Shown here: in pieces, positions 38,148 to 45,245 of the stretch
Numbering within the stretch: the first letter of the stretch is position 1
How the letters are laid out: each line of letters starts with the position of its first letter
Origin: [Clostridium] methylpentosum DSM 5476
GTDB taxonomy: Bacteria > Bacillota > Clostridia > Oscillospirales > Ruminococcaceae
Reading direction: 5' to 3'
NCBI GenBank assembly: GCA_000158655.1
Contig: EQ973344.1
Coordinates: forward strand, 674,954 to 720,198
Length of the DNA stretch: 45,245 nt
Made by a program: the position numbers and the translations under genes
The notes under the pieces: model-generated
What the model was told of the DNA's origin: nothing
The model's database searches: none
What the model saw: the letters and a program-made list of their open reading frames with translations, nothing else

Positions 38148-38636
38148 ATGAATGACATAAACAGTTTAGCACAGAGTCTGCCCCTTGGGCATTCAAAATG
38201 GAGATGCCAGTACCACATTGTATTTGCACCAAAATATCGGAGACAGGAAGTGTAGGGGAAAATAAAAGCGGCTATAGGGCAAATATTGCGAAAGTTATGC
38301 GAGCAAAAAGGGGTAGAAATTATAGAAGCACAGGCATGCGCGGATCATATCCATATGCTGGTGAGCATTCCGCCCAGTTTAAGTGTAACACAATTCATGG
38401 GGTACCTCAAAGGGAAAAGCAGTCTGATGATTTCCGACCGACACGCCAATTTAAAATACAAATATGGGAATCGTCACTTCTGGTGCAGAGGGTATTACGT
38501 AGACACAGTTGGGCGGAATAAAAAGGCGATTGTCCAATACATCAAAAATCAGCTGGAAGAGGATATAGCGGCAGATCAAATTTCTCTCAAAGAGTATATG
38601 GACCCGTTTACGGGTAGCAAGAATACAAAGGCATAA
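38148..38636 (+). pseudogene. tnpA: IS200-type Y1 transposase with in-frame TAG
   Basis: An ATG at 38148 after AAAGGAGG opens a 162-codon frame broken by TAG at 38253-38255 (codon 36). Around the stop the text reads RRQEV-stop-GKIK, where the family normally has a tyrosine, so a TAT or TAC to TAG change is likely. The rest is complete. The HUH pair is in DHIHML, the catalytic tyrosine in GYYVDTVGRN, and the C-terminus reads DPFTGS. A restart inside could give only an N-terminally truncated enzyme. The copy is probably inactive unless supplied in trans. Confidence 0.88.
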
Positions 38637-38638
38637 AA

Positions 38639-38663
38639 ACAGGCCGCAGCTTATGCGGCCTGT
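38639..38663 (+). terminator. Hairpin directly after the transposase
   Basis: A perfect 10-bp stem ACAGGCCGCA/TGCGGCCTGT with a five-base loop starts three bases after the stop codon. There is no clear T run, so it may be a structural part of the element end. Confidence 0.55.
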
Positions 38664-38745
38664 GATAGTAATGCGGTTGTTAAATCTAAGGGGTGTGCCT
38701 GTATAATGCCCTTTTAGGGCTTGTGCAAGCCACCACTACTGGTGG

Positions 38746-39075
38746 TTTTGATTTCCCAAAGACGAGGGAAAGCATATGCAACAGGAGAGGATTTGGGTGT
38801 CTCTCCTTTCCAGTACAGCGGCGGTGTCGTCGCGTGCAGCGCTGGCAGGGGAAAGCCCAGCGGTTCTGCCATTCTTTTTTCAGTTGTAAATTCGTTTTCC
38901 CAATGCAGCAACGATGAGTTGAGTCGCAACTGCTTATTGAATTTTTACTTTCACTTCATTTTCACCACGAGCTTGCGATCTGCTATTCACGTGAAAGACT
39001 CGGCAATTAGAACCGCTGCCAACGTATGTTTTCACACTCTTTTTATCAGGGGATTCCATGTAAACTAGGAAATAG
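38746..39075. other. Spacer between IS element and GH106 gene
   Basis: I find no convincing gene in these 330 bp. A 71-codon minus-strand frame (38714-38929) overlaps the right end hairpin of the element and has no ribosome site, so it is probably not real. No clear terminator for the GH106 gene ending at 39076 is visible, as if insertion had displaced it. Confidence 0.4.
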
Positions 39076-42000
39076 CTATCCTCTCTTTTTGTTCATCACC
39101 AAACCAGTTGCTGCTAACAGGAGAACAGAGAGTGCGATGGCAGCTGACGCAGTGTCGCCTGTCTTTGCATTTCTACCTCCGGTTGTCATGACAATCTCCC
39201 CTTCAACAGTGGGAGCTTGATCCCCTGAATCGTCCGTTTTGGTATTGATTGCAACCAAACCGCGAATTGCCTCGTTCAGATTGTCAACCGTTTCATTGAC
39301 CTCAGCCTGGGTTGCATCCTCATTGTCGTGAACTGTTTTTGCCTCGCTGTATGCCGCTTCAAAAACCGCAGCACTTTGCTCTGTATAGGATGCGCTGTCT
39401 ATTCCGGATGCTGTTGCAAGAACCGATTCAAGCACGTTCTTGTCCGCCTTGTAACGCAGATTCATCATGGCCTCAAGAAGCTCTGACTCTGCCTTTGCCA
39501 CATCGTCTTGCATAGCGTTGCCATCCTCATAAACCGCTTTTGCTTCTGCAAGGACAGCTGTAAACGGGTTCGCGGTGCCAGGGGTGTATTGCTCGATCTG
39601 ATCACAAAAGCGATCTGATAATTCGATCAGCTTTCCAAGGGCAGTCTTGTCCCCGCGGACAAAGCCGAGCTTGTGAATCTCTGTCATCAGAGACTTCCAA
39701 GCGCTGTCAACAGCCTCTTGACTGGCAGAGGAATCCCGGTTCACTGCACGGGCGTTTTCCAGCGCCTGCGCAAAGGTTGCCTGAACGTTGGCAATGACAT
39801 TGTCAAAGGCCGGGTCGGCGTATTGCTGTTCCGCATAGGCGAGGACTTTGGTAAGGATTGACTTGTCAGCAGCGGAGCTTTCCAACAGAACTTCACTTGT
39901 TGTGATAATCTGTGCCTGCCCGATCATGCCGTAATCATAAGGCCCAGTCCATATGTTTCCATAGGATCTCGTGTTTTTGCCCAGGCTGATCAACACGTTG
40001 GTCAGACCAGTTGCAATCTGAACCTCAATTTGGTTTTGACCGGGCCGGACATAATCTGTAATATCAAGCTCCACATTGGTGATATCTACAGGGTCTGCCT
40101 TGATCCCATTGACATACACCTGCGCGGTTGCTCCGCCGAGAGAATCCACTGTAAAGATAGCGCGGTTGTTTTGATCCCAACTGTCCGGCAGGGTGAACTC
40201 GGTCTTGTAGTACCCAACGCCTGAAACAGAGCCTCCCACTGCCTCCATGTCTGTCCAGCTCTTGAGCTCTGTCTGGCCGACATCGATATTTTCTTTTTTG
40301 GTCAGCTGCTCATACTCGGTGGTGGTATACCCCAGTCCACGGTCCTCGGAGCGAGTCGTCACATCGCCGGGCAGCCAGCTCTCCACAGTGAGATCCCAGG
40401 TCGAAAGCGGAACATTTTGGGGAGCGACCACCTCTGTGCTCACTATTCTGCCATTGCTCAAAGTTGTGGTGTAGGTACCGCTTTCCGATGCGCTCAGCCG
40501 CAGCGTTCCATCTTCGTGGTAGATAGAATTCGCGTCAGTGGACACAGCGTATTCCTGCTGCTCCCCATTGGGATTGAGTGCAAACACCGCGATTTCGCCC
40601 GGTTCCAGGTTGACCGAAACAACGGTGTTCCCCGCTTCGTCAATCCGATATGTCCCGAGTTGTGTTGCATTTCCTGTCCAGGTGTCGTACTCATAGGGGA
40701 TATAGGCTCCGTCGATGACGATATCGCCGGAATATGCGTCTGGTTCGTCGAATTTATAATTGTAGACATAGAGGAATCGGGCATCCTCCCACTCCCGGGT
40801 CACGGTGAGAAGCTTTTGGTTGAGCTCGGCAAATTCCGCACGGGGACGAACTCCCATTTCTTGCAACGCATCGTACGCATCTGCCTGAGATGGCACGACT
40901 TTCACATTGTCAAGCTGCTTCATCTGATTCATCACAGACGCGAGCTCGTCGTCCAGACCGTCGTTAAACGGTGTGCGTTTGGCAGCGCCCTCGTGGAAGT
41001 TAAAATTCTGTCCCCATTGGTATTCGACACTCTCGCCGTCCACGATCACAACCGGGAGTCCCTGCTGTGCTAAACGTAAAAGGGCTTGAGCGCTGTCGTA
41101 GGCAAGCGCCTCCTGGTAAAGAATGACCGCCTGATAACCGGCATACCCAAGAGTGTCATCCTCATTGAGGAAACCATATGCGTCGTCTTCGAGAACTTGG
41201 GGAGAAAAATAGTCGTAGGTGTAGCCCGCATCCTGCAAGGTCAAGTCGGTCCAATAGTATCCATAGTGGCGGCTCAGAGCGTCGTAAAACGCATTGTCCT
41301 GAAAACTGAACAGTTCGTAATCATACCGCAATATGGCGACATCCATGCGGGATTCCCCTTCTCGCAGTATTTTCTGCAACCTGGCAATGTGACTGTTGAC
41401 GTCGACACTGTCGCGCCAGTAGGGCGCCCGCTCGGAAAACAGCGCATAGTTGTACTGGTGGCCCGGCCATTCAAAGTTGCTTTCCGGTCCCGCCGCCACT
41501 GAAAATCCATGAGTTACGGTGCGGCTGATGCCGGCGGCAAATTGAGTGTACATCATGTTGAGCAGTCGGTCAAAGCTGGTGGAATACCGGGCGTACTGCG
41601 CACCCGATTCACTTGAGAGCACCTTGTTGTATGCGTGAGCTCCGCCAGACATCGCGCGGAACGATTCCAGCTGATCCATGAATTCAAACGATTCTGTCTC
41701 AACCGAGTCGATATACTGCATCGGGTAGGTGATCTCAAAGGTCTGGCAATAGGAATTCTCACAGCGCAGCGTCATACCGATCGAATGCAACCAGGATTGA
41801 ATTTTTCCCAACGTGTTTTCCGAATACATTTCTGTGAGGGTTTGGTACAGGTCCGTTCGGACTTTTTCCAGAATATCCTGCTGCTCCTGGACGTCTGTCT
41901 GGTAGTAATAGTTGATGGACCGTTCACTGACCCGCATGATGAACGGCAGGTAGGGAGTGAGGTCGTATCCGCGGCGCTGTTGAAACTCGGACAAAAAATC

Positions 42001-43026
42001 TGAGCTCCAGTAGTGTCCCCCTTCTCCATACGTCGTGAGCTCCAGAGAATCCATATAGAGCTGCACGCGCCCGTTTTCCTGTATTGTTTTGATCAACTCG
42101 TCCGTCAGGAGATTCTCATTCCAATAATCGATGAGTGCGTCGGCTCCTTTGCCTGAGATATAGTCAATGGAATAGTTGGTTCCGATGGAAGGTTCACTGT
42201 AATGCCCGGTTCCGTGCATCCAAAAGACCATCAATTCGTACTCTCCATCCTGCGGCGCAGTCCAGTCCAACCTCCACTGGCCATTCTCATCCTGCTGTGC
42301 AAGATCGGTGAGAGGAATACAGGTATCATAATCCAGATAGGTAACATCAATTTCAGAAGGTGTCAGCATGCGGCTTGTCATAATCCGCTCCACTGCGTCC
42401 TCTGGGATATGAGATAAGTCCAGTTCTTCTTCGGGCAGGGGCTGCGCATCGGTATCCACCCGGTATGCCATCACGTTGATAAGTGTCTGCTTGTGCACAT
42501 TGTCTGTTGTAATCGTCGCCAGCGGCAACTCACCTGTACGGGATTCCCCAGCTGCCAGCCGCTCGGATGCGTAGCTGATCTGCTGCGCCGCCTCTTCATC
42601 GTCTGGAGTGATGGTGGGGAGGTTTGCGGTCCCCCAGTTGGTGCCACTGGTGAAGCTGACCCCCATTCCGTATTTTGTTGCCTCATTGATGATGAGTTCC
42701 GAATCATGCTTCCATTCTTCAGAACCCCAAGCGTAGCGTTTATGGTCAACTCCCGTTTCATTCAAGGTTACAAATTCAATTGCGCCATATCCGGCTTCAA
42801 AAAGTGACTGCACCCCTTCTTTTAATGTTTGATCGGTGTGCGTTCCCTCGGCGAGCCACCATCTGGCTTCAATTGAGTTCTCCATTTCAGGTTCGTCCAA
42901 TTGCTCATGGAGCATAGCCAGGAACGGATCCTCCTGCGCTGCCTGTGCGGGCCAACCGGTCAGAAGGGTAGCGAACACACTGACAGCTAACACACAGCCA
43001 ATTGAACGTTTGAGCCATTTCTTCAC
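39076..43026 (-). CDS. GH106-like alpha-L-rhamnosidase, wall-anchored (subgroup B)
   Basis: Translation starts at a GTG (43026) seven bases after AAGGAGAG; no in-frame ATG fits better. The 1316-residue product has a signal peptide ending AQA (about 29) and ARWWLAEGTHTDQT (about 54). It also has YMDSLE (E329), SSESGA (E473) and ISRTVTHGF. It is the closest relative of the product at 15606 in the catalytic part and in the second FIVAR-like repeat. The jelly-roll has SGVGYYKTEF and PGQNQIEVQI. FIVAR-like repeats occupy about 1060-1260. NAKTGD (1286) with an unusual Ala before KTG, a hydrophobic helix and NKKRG end it. The divergent AraC gene at 43249 probably regulates it. Confidence 0.85.
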   Translation of the reverse strand: MKKWLKRSIGCVLAVSVFATLLTGWPAQAAQEDPFLAMLHEQLDEPEMENSIEARWWLAEGTHTDQTLKEGVQSLFEAGYGAIEFVTLNETGVDHKRYAWGSEEWKHDSELIINEATKYGMGVSFTSGTNWGTANLPTITPDDEEAAQQISYASERLAAGESRTGELPLATITTDNVHKQTLINVMAYRVDTDAQPLPEEELDLSHIPEDAVERIMTSRMLTPSEIDVTYLDYDTCIPLTDLAQQDENGQWRLDWTAPQDGEYELMVFWMHGTGHYSEPSIGTNYSIDYISGKGADALIDYWNENLLTDELIKTIQENGRVQLYMDSLELTTYGEGGHYWSSDFLSEFQQRRGYDLTPYLPFIMRVSERSINYYYQTDVQEQQDILEKVRTDLYQTLTEMYSENTLGKIQSWLHSIGMTLRCENSYCQTFEITYPMQYIDSVETESFEFMDQLESFRAMSGGAHAYNKVLSSESGAQYARYSTSFDRLLNMMYTQFAAGISRTVTHGFSVAAGPESNFEWPGHQYNYALFSERAPYWRDSVDVNSHIARLQKILREGESRMDVAILRYDYELFSFQDNAFYDALSRHYGYYWTDLTLQDAGYTYDYFSPQVLEDDAYGFLNEDDTLGYAGYQAVILYQEALAYDSAQALLRLAQQGLPVVIVDGESVEYQWGQNFNFHEGAAKRTPFNDGLDDELASVMNQMKQLDNVKVVPSQADAYDALQEMGVRPRAEFAELNQKLLTVTREWEDARFLYVYNYKFDEPDAYSGDIVIDGAYIPYEYDTWTGNATQLGTYRIDEAGNTVVSVNLEPGEIAVFALNPNGEQQEYAVSTDANSIYHEDGTLRLSASESGTYTTTLSNGRIVSTEVVAPQNVPLSTWDLTVESWLPGDVTTRSEDRGLGYTTTEYEQLTKKENIDVGQTELKSWTDMEAVGGSVSGVGYYKTEFTLPDSWDQNNRAIFTVDSLGGATAQVYVNGIKADPVDITNVELDITDYVRPGQNQIEVQIATGLTNVLISLGKNTRSYGNIWTGPYDYGMIGQAQIITTSEVLLESSAADKSILTKVLAYAEQQYADPAFDNVIANVQATFAQALENARAVNRDSSASQEAVDSAWKSLMTEIHKLGFVRGDKTALGKLIELSDRFCDQIEQYTPGTANPFTAVLAEAKAVYEDGNAMQDDVAKAESELLEAMMNLRYKADKNVLESVLATASGIDSASYTEQSAAVFEAAYSEAKTVHDNEDATQAEVNETVDNLNEAIRGLVAINTKTDDSGDQAPTVEGEIVMTTGGRNAKTGDTASAAIALSVLLLAATGLVMNKKRG

Positions 43027-43090
43027 TTTAGATCTCTCCTTTTTAAATTCTTACACATGTACAGATTCCGTATTCTTTCGTTAATCCACC

Positions 43091-43205
43091 CCTCGTTTTG
43101 TCCATTTGTTCCTATCAAGCACTTGATTATCTAAATTTTAATGTATTTTGTACAAAAATAAAAGGGATAATTGTTACACAAAACGAGGTAAAAATGTGAT
43201 ACAAT
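43091..43205. promoter_or_regulatory. Divergent promoter region with 11-bp inverted repeat and palindrome
   Basis: CCTCGTTTTGT (43091-43101) and its perfect complement ACAAAACGAGG (43178-43188) lie 87 bp apart centre to centre, suiting a looping regulator. For the GH106 gene (minus) a GATAAT -10 (43126-43131) adjoins a palindrome ATCAAG/CTTGAT (43114-43127). For the AraC gene (plus) a TACAAT -10 (43200-43205) lies 11 bp after the right repeat, so binding there could block or assist that promoter. Confidence 0.55.
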
Positions 43206-43248
43206 AAGTAAAATAAGATCGTTAAATTCTGTGAAAAGGAAAACCGCT

Positions 43249-44199
43249 ATGCATGATATGCCCTACTACGTTCAAAAAGCGATGAAGTTACACGACATAG
43301 AAGCCATGTTAAAAAAACCAAAAGAGTTAAGACATCTTTCGGAACCTTTTTTGATCAATGAGGATAAAAAGTTTGAGAAAGGAGAGGATATCCGCATTCA
43401 AACCCATCCACCGCTGCCCGGGGTTCACACTGGATTTCATTATCACGACTTTTTTGAGATGATTTATGTTTACCGGGGCAGTTTTATGCACACCATCCAC
43501 GATGAGACGCTGCGTCAGACAGAGGATCAGGTGGTGCTGCTGAACCTGGGTGCAGTCCACAGCGTTTGGGTGGAATCCAAAGATGACATTGTTTTCAATA
43601 TCATGATGAAAAAATCGGTGGTGGAAAATATTTTTTTACAGATCACCTCTAAGGACCATCCGATTTACAATTTCTTTTTGGATTCCGTTTTTGGAATCAA
43701 CAAACTGAGCAGTTTTATCGTCTTAGAGATGAATCAGGGAATCTCTTTGATCCTGAATAAAATCATTGAGGAGTATTACGAGAGAAAGGTATACAATCGC
43801 TCTATCATCCTCGCGTATCTTCTTGTCCTTTTTTCGGAGCTCGCCCGTAAGTACAGGTCAGACAACAACCTTGTTGCACCAGACCACACAAAATCATCAG
43901 ACATACTTCACTACATCAAACAGAACTACGCTTCCCTCACCTTGGAGTCTCTAGCAGATATGTTCGGCTATTCCCGGCACCACATGGGCAGGCTCATACT
44001 ATCCTGGACAAATAAGACGTTCACCGACCTGATCACTGATTATAAAATACAAAGCGTATGCAGTCTTGTTCAGAACACAAATCTGCCAATCAGCAAAATC
44101 GTTGAAATTGCAGGATTCAGTGACCCCAGCCATTTCTATAAAACCTTTCAAAAGAAGATGGGAATCCATTTTTCCACATATCGACAGCACCTAAATTAG
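43249..44199 (+). CDS. AraC-family transcriptional regulator, AT-rich
   Basis: The ATG at 43249 follows AAGGA at eight bases, giving 316 residues; an in-frame GTG at 43231 is less well placed. The N-terminal cupin-like domain carries HYHDFFEMIYVYRG and VVLLNLGAVHSVW. The C-terminal AraC region has LESLADMFGYSRHHMGRLI and IVEIAGFSDPSHFYKTFQK, ending HFSTYRQHLN. It is a more distant relative of the two AraC proteins at the left end but has the same design. Divergent placement from the GH106 gene at 39076 and the inverted repeat between them point to local control, including possible autoregulation. Confidence 0.9.
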   Translation: MHDMPYYVQKAMKLHDIEAMLKKPKELRHLSEPFLINEDKKFEKGEDIRIQTHPPLPGVHTGFHYHDFFEMIYVYRGSFMHTIHDETLRQTEDQVVLLNLGAVHSVWVESKDDIVFNIMMKKSVVENIFLQITSKDHPIYNFFLDSVFGINKLSSFIVLEMNQGISLILNKIIEEYYERKVYNRSIILAYLLVLFSELARKYRSDNNLVAPDHTKSSDILHYIKQNYASLTLESLADMFGYSRHHMGRLILSWTNKTFTDLITDYKIQSVCSLVQNTNLPISKIVEIAGFSDPSHFYKTFQKKMGIHFSTYRQHLN

Positions 44200-44530
44200 A
44201 TCGATTCAAAGCATTCCATTCTGTTTTTGATTTGTACAACGGAATTTTCTGCGGTATAAAAAATTTTATAGAAGAGTGATAAGCTCCTCTTGCACTCCGG
44301 TTGCTGCTTCGCATATAAAACCGTTTGATTTCTTTAGACAGTACATTTCATTTTTTAAAGGTTGACGCGAAGCACCGATTAAAACTAGGAGTGGGAGATG
44401 ACAACAGCCGATACGTTTTATCGTATCAGTGGAAAAACCAATTGCACCGTTCTTCCATTACACCATGATGTAATGTCTTGAAACAAAAAGCTTGGGTGTA
44501 CAGTCACGACGACCAGATTGTAATAATGAA
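44200..44530. other. Spacer without a convincing gene
   Basis: The stretch holds a small hairpin ATTACA/TGTAAT (about 44457-44474) and a 27-codon plus-strand frame from an ATG at 44399 with a poor ribosome site and no recognised product. The part from about 44490 probably belongs to the end of the adjacent IS element. Confidence 0.35.
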
Positions 44531-45245
44531 CCCTCGGCAAAGCCGGGGGTTTTTCATATGCGTGCAAAGCTCTATTTACTAACTTGCACGTCTCGTCGCG
44601 CAAGTGCGATCTGCCAGTCGCGAAAATTCTACTACCTGCTACCCGTGAATCGGTTTAGAAATTCCTCATCGTCAGTTCTTCTCCTGCCTTGCCCTCCTCC
44701 AGCTGTTGTCGGTTGTTCTCCGCCATCTTCTTCGCACTCTTCTACTCCGTATCCACATAATATCCTCGGCGCCAAAATTTCCGGTTTCGGCACTTATACC
44801 TCAGTTCAAGGTACTTCTTATAGATCATGAGACTACTCGTCCTTTTCAGTCAGCACTTCAAACTGGATACATCCACTTTCTCCGGTATTTCCACCTGCAT
44901 ATGCACATGGTCGGGTAGACCTTCTTCTGCGATTCTTATCTTCTTCCAATTTCACAGCGTTTGCAAACTTTCTCCTATCTCTCGTCTTTTTTCTCCATAG
45001 AATATCTTTCTGCGATTCTTTTGAATACGATGTGGTTCTCTCTATTCCAGCTTGTATATCCTAAGAGGTAGGCTCTGCGATAAACTGTTCACCTCATTCA
45101 TTGCAATGATCTCCCTTTGCTTTTTATCGTGCAGTTGGCAGACCGCACCTTTTTTCTAATACAAAAGGGGGTTTCTGTCTGCGTCATCTCCATCAGGTTT
45201 CTTTTCTACCTCTCGTCTAGAGTCGGATTTCTTCAGTCAAAACCT
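44531..45245 (-). mobile_element. Decayed IS200/IS605-type element, open at the right edge
   Basis: A hairpin CCCTCGGC/GCCGGGGG (44531-44549) marks the right end of an element whose tnpA remnant reads leftwards. Sequence before that tnpA, around 45102-45165, resembles the segment before the tnpA at 38148, so both copies are one family. Confidence 0.6.
44632..45101 (-). pseudogene. tnpA: Degenerate IS200-type transposase
   Basis: Reading from an ATG at 45101, several frames together give a recognisable Y1 transposase: MNEVNSLSQSLPL, then FYGE, PDHVHM (HUH motif), SSLMIYKKY, RGYYVDT (catalytic tyrosine) and FTGSR before a TAG at 44632. Several stop codons (one after YKLE, others after SSLKC and VDTE) and frameshifts break it. 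It is clearly dead and older than the copy at 38148. Confidence 0.85.

Larger units (their letters stand above)
38038..38745 (+). mobile_element. IS200/IS605-family insertion sequence with disabled transposase
   Basis: The element is bounded by small subterminal hairpins. At the left is CACCG/CGGTG (38039-38055), and at the right CCACCA/TGGTGG (38730-38745); the exact ends are not determined. Inside is one tnpA gene and no tnpB. It lies between the terminator of the plus-strand GH106 gene and the 3' end of the convergent GH106 gene. Confidence 0.7.

Noticed and set aside
38286-38636. Treating the downstream transposase part as an independent gene
   Set aside because: Its frame is continuous with the upstream 35 codons apart from one TAG, and it has no ribosome site of its own.
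38714-38929. 71-codon minus-strand frame after the IS element
   Set aside because: It overlaps the element's end hairpin, lacks a start signal, and reads like a chance frame through repeat DNA.

Overview
The window looks like part of a Gram-positive, gut-type Clostridia chromosome, most likely Oscillospiraceae-like; this is inferred from protein style and no taxonomic marker gene is present. The support is C-terminal cell-wall sorting signals of a KTGD/KTGE type, FIVAR-like stalk repeats, a predicted lipoprotein protease, AraC regulators and a YesM/YesN-type two-component system. Base composition is mixed. The large enzyme genes and the two-component system are GC-rich, while two AraC genes (5078-6073, 43249-44199) and several promoter regions are AT-rich.

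Layout. A GH78 alpha-L-rhamnosidase gene runs off the left edge (<1-3363, minus) and is divergent from an AraC regulator (3570-4571). A short gene remnant with a strong hairpin follows, then a second AraC gene (5078-6073). From 6258 to 29760 the minus strand carries five giant secreted proteins of the GH106 (alpha-L-rhamnosidase) type, at 6258-9932, 10981-15372, 15606-19604, 20775-24947 and 25282-29760. The last is interrupted by one in-frame TGA. A subtilisin-like lipoprotein protease gene (19719-20741) lies 33 bp behind the fourth. On the plus strand a YesN-like response regulator and a YesM-like sensor kinase overlap by 4 bp (30059-33453), followed by a sixth GH106-like gene (33603-37919). 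After a strong terminator comes an IS200/IS605-type element whose transposase has an in-frame TAG. A seventh GH106-like gene (39076-43026, minus) is divergent from a third AraC regulator (43249-44199). The right edge holds a decayed second IS200/IS605 copy.

How it fits together. All the giant proteins start with signal peptides. Six of the seven GH106-like ones end in three FIVAR-like repeats, a KTG[DE] motif, a hydrophobic segment and a basic tail, so they are predicted to be displayed on the cell wall. They form three sequence subgroups around two conserved Glu motifs, which suggests paralogous expansion with differing specificities. Together with GH78 this reads as a Gram-positive polysaccharide-utilisation locus for a rhamnose-rich glycan, for example rhamnogalacturonan, rhamnosylated plant compounds or bacterial rhamnans. 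No transporter or rhamnose catabolic gene is visible.

Regulatory signals stand out. Two GH106 promoters share a 25/30-identical upstream box at identical spacing from the -10. Three share a TTGTTGTTGAT leader element. Three promoters have different palindromes just downstream of the -10. An 11-bp inverted repeat lies between the last GH106 gene and its AraC neighbour. An 8-bp direct repeat with 21-bp period sits in front of the gene that follows the two-component system.
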